Shown: positions 61,565 through 64,000 of the stretch, in pieces
Layout of the letters: every line of letters starts with the position of its first letter
Numbering within the stretch: the stretch's first letter is position 1
Origin: Ficedula albicollis
Lineage: Eukaryota > Chordata > Aves > Passeriformes > Muscicapidae
Reading direction: 5' to 3'
Length of the DNA: 64,000 nucleotides
NCBI RefSeq assembly: GCF_000247815.1
Contig: NC_021673.1
Location: 112,591,793-112,655,792, forward strand
Made by a program: the position numbers and the translations under genes
The notes under the pieces: generated by a model
The model's database searches: none
What the model saw: only the letters and a program-made list of their open reading frames with translations
What the model was told of the DNA's origin: nothing

Positions 61565-64000
61565 GCTCTTATCTGAAATGAAATTTCAGTCACACAATGA
61601 AGTGAAACTAGCCATATTAAAAACAAAGGAGGGAAGATATTTCTTTGCACTAGGTGAAGTTAAGATGTACAAATTCTTGTGAATATCAAAAAACTTACAG
61701 AGATTTAAAAGGAACATTGAATTTCTAGGAGGAAATCCAATCACTTTGTGTCACAAGTGATCCAAAAATTATTTTATGGTTCCATGTGAAGAATTGTAGA
61801 GACAAATCTTAAGATCAATGATTTTGTCCACATAATGATATACCCATAAACATGATATAAATCCCTGTGGTTTAAAGGGTCAATTGTCATTTCGAATGGT
61901 CACTCTGACAGCAGTGTTTTATTTGAAAGATAAGAACAATTGATTTTGACAATCAGGTGCATCAGCACAATGAACTAATTATTAAAGGATCTATATTAAT
62001 TGGCTATACTACTTAAACTTGATGTTGTGAGGAATGAAATTGGTTTCTCCAGGCAGGAATGATGGTTTCTTTTGTAGGCAATAAAGTATTATAAAAATAT
62101 AATATGAACACCAAACCCCAAAGTAACTTACCTTTAAATTTACTGTCTTTGTAAATTTATCTTTGTGTCTGTCCCTCACACTCCACAGAGCTTCCTCAGA
62201 GGAGTTTAGCAAGGTTTTTCCATTAGAGTCTGTTCCATATCAAATATGCTTCTTCCCAGGGCATATAAAGTATGGTGATACCAAGTTCTACAAGGTCATT
62301 GTAAGAGAGTTGACAAGTCTCCCGCTGTGGCAAAGAAACTTATTTCAAAGCAAGCATGAGGTACTGGGGTCTTTCCTGTCTGAAGGTCAATTGGTCAATG
62401 AATGCTTGTTAGGAAATAGTTTGGGACACAACAAGTCACAGAAGACACAACAGAAATTGAGATGATATAATCACTTGTTCACTCCTCTGATCTTCTGTTG
62501 ATGCTGCCACCAGCATTTGATACTTGGTTATTTATGCACCAAGGATCACTCAGCTACTCAGTAAATCTCTACAAGTGCAACCCTTTTAAGGTACACAGTG
62601 CCAACAGCTGAGTCCCGATTGAACAAGCTCTAACTTGAGTCAGGGGATTTATGCTGTTTGTTGATATGACATACTGATCTAATACAGATTTTATGGTCTC
62701 TGTTCTAAGACAGGACTTCCCCTGTATCCTCAGCCAAAGGAAATAAAATCTACCTAGCCCAGAGTTGCTGAAACTAACTTTTTTTCTGAAAGACAATATC
62801 TTTTTACATCTTTGGCATGAATTTTTCTTCATTGTGTTTGGGAGGAATTTTAGATGATGCACACTTAATAATATACATGGATTGACAGAGGGAATGAGAG
62901 ATCATAATTTTTGTAATTTTCTAGAGACCATTTGGAAAAAATTAATTATTCTCGCAGTAGGAATATGGTATAAAGTATTTTCTGACATTTGCATTTTCCT
63001 ATCTGCAAACTGAAGTAACAGTAACTACAAGTAACCTTTCACTGATAACGCTTCTAATGGCAGTTCCAACAGTTCTGAGAAACACAAGTTTCATCCTTGT
63101 AATTATTCAAATGGAGAATTAATATAGGAGATAAAACCAGATATGCATTAAATGCTTGGTAGAAAATTTATGTGGATGTTGAGTTATACAAATAATAAAC
63201 GCTGCTAAAATAATAATGAAAAAATGCTACTAAAATAATAAAGCTATTAAAATAATATCAGGAAATATTAGCACAGGGTTACCTGCTTCAACATTACAGG
63301 CACTCAAAAATAACTACATAATATTATAAAATAGTATAAAATTCTTCATATCAGACAAAATATTTTTGTTCATATGTCTTTCCTATGGATGAAATATTCT
63401 TGACCTCTCCGAAATTATTTTTTGGCAGTTGAACTAAATTTTATCAATAATAAAAAGATTCAGTGGTTTTAGAATAATATCTGAATGCTTTTTTATGTTG
63501 ATGCACTCTTTAGCCATGATTATATTGGTGCAGAAGATGTGAAAAAAATAAAAGGGTGAAACAATTTCAAGTACTAGAAACACTTAATTTTATCCCTCTT
63601 CAGTGTTCTTTGGCATCCAGGAAATTAATTAAAAGTATTAATGTGGAGAAATCAAAGGTTTTGCCACTCTAGAGGGAAACTTTACCAGTTCAGGAACTGG
63701 TAAAGCAGTGAACATTTGTAAGGCCACAGTCTGTCCCACAGGACATACAGTGACACTGATTTTTCAGATGTGAAAGGAAAAAAAAGTAGTAGTTGGGTTG
63801 TTCCAAATAAAGATGTCTACCTCCAAACTGTAAAACAGAATTAGAAACACGTGTAGTTTACCTTATGATCATCTGCCTGCTACTACTGACTGAATTCTGG
63901 GGACTCAACTTGGGATCAAAACATCTAAAAAGGAACTGAAAATGTCTCTGGTTAAACAGCCACATATTAAATCCAATCATTATTAAAGAAAGATCACAAC
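61565..64000. other. Unique AT-rich DNA, no gene seen
   Basis: No gene or mobile element recognised. Open frames reach 100 codons (62163-62465, +) without a known domain. A patch at about 63197-63257 repeats CTACTAAAATAATAA-like motifs irregularly. Confidence 0.65.

Overview
The window looks like an AT-rich, non-coding stretch (intergenic region or large intron) of a songbird (passerine) nuclear genome. Three kinds of element support that. Two pieces carry the typical 3' end of avian CR1 LINEs (46.0 kb and 55.7 kb). One SINE near 51.9 kb joins a tRNA-Ile-like head to a CR1-type tail, the structure of zebra-finch TguSINE1. One endogenous-retrovirus LTR of a type common in passerines lies at 28.4-31.2 kb. 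I found no protein-coding gene, rRNA, tRNA gene or CRISPR array that I can defend. The longest open frames outside simple repeats are about 110-130 codons with no recognisable domain, and the much longer frames are products of repeats.

Layout. 0-1.2 kb: unique AT-rich DNA. 1.2-1.7 kb: an uninterrupted (CAA)n microsatellite of about 178 units (535 bp). 1.7-6.2 kb: unique DNA. 6.2-7.5 kb: a 647-bp tandem duplication with only four differences seen. 7.7-9.5 kb: a mosaic of nested duplications in the order P-Q-R-R-S-Q-P-Q-R-S, with identical and diverged parts side by side. 9.5-27.4 kb: mostly unique DNA with small hairpins, an 82-bp duplication and one GC-rich patch at 16.4 kb that could be a minus-strand first exon. 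27.4-31.2 kb: a 56-bp duplication, a 381/390-bp duplication spanning the left edge of the LTR, and inside the LTR a minisatellite of 42 full 52-bp units. 31.2-45.5 kb: mostly unique DNA with GC/CpG-rich patches, A/C-rich simple sequence and short inverted repeats. 45.5-47.4 kb: a cluster of four short tandem duplications and a CR1 end. 47.4-64 kb: unique DNA with the SINE, a second CR1 and a 190-bp duplication at 61.2 kb.

The dominant theme is local sequence amplification. At least a dozen young two-copy tandem duplications (15 bp to about 0.65 kb), a very long pure triplet tract and an LTR-born minisatellite sit in 64 kb with no gene. The 52-bp array is the most interesting object. Its unit is open in all six reading frames, 37 consecutive units look identical, and each standard unit contains a 14-bp perfect palindrome. 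It is an amplified piece of LTR rather than a gene. Nothing here amounts to a demonstrated new biological system.
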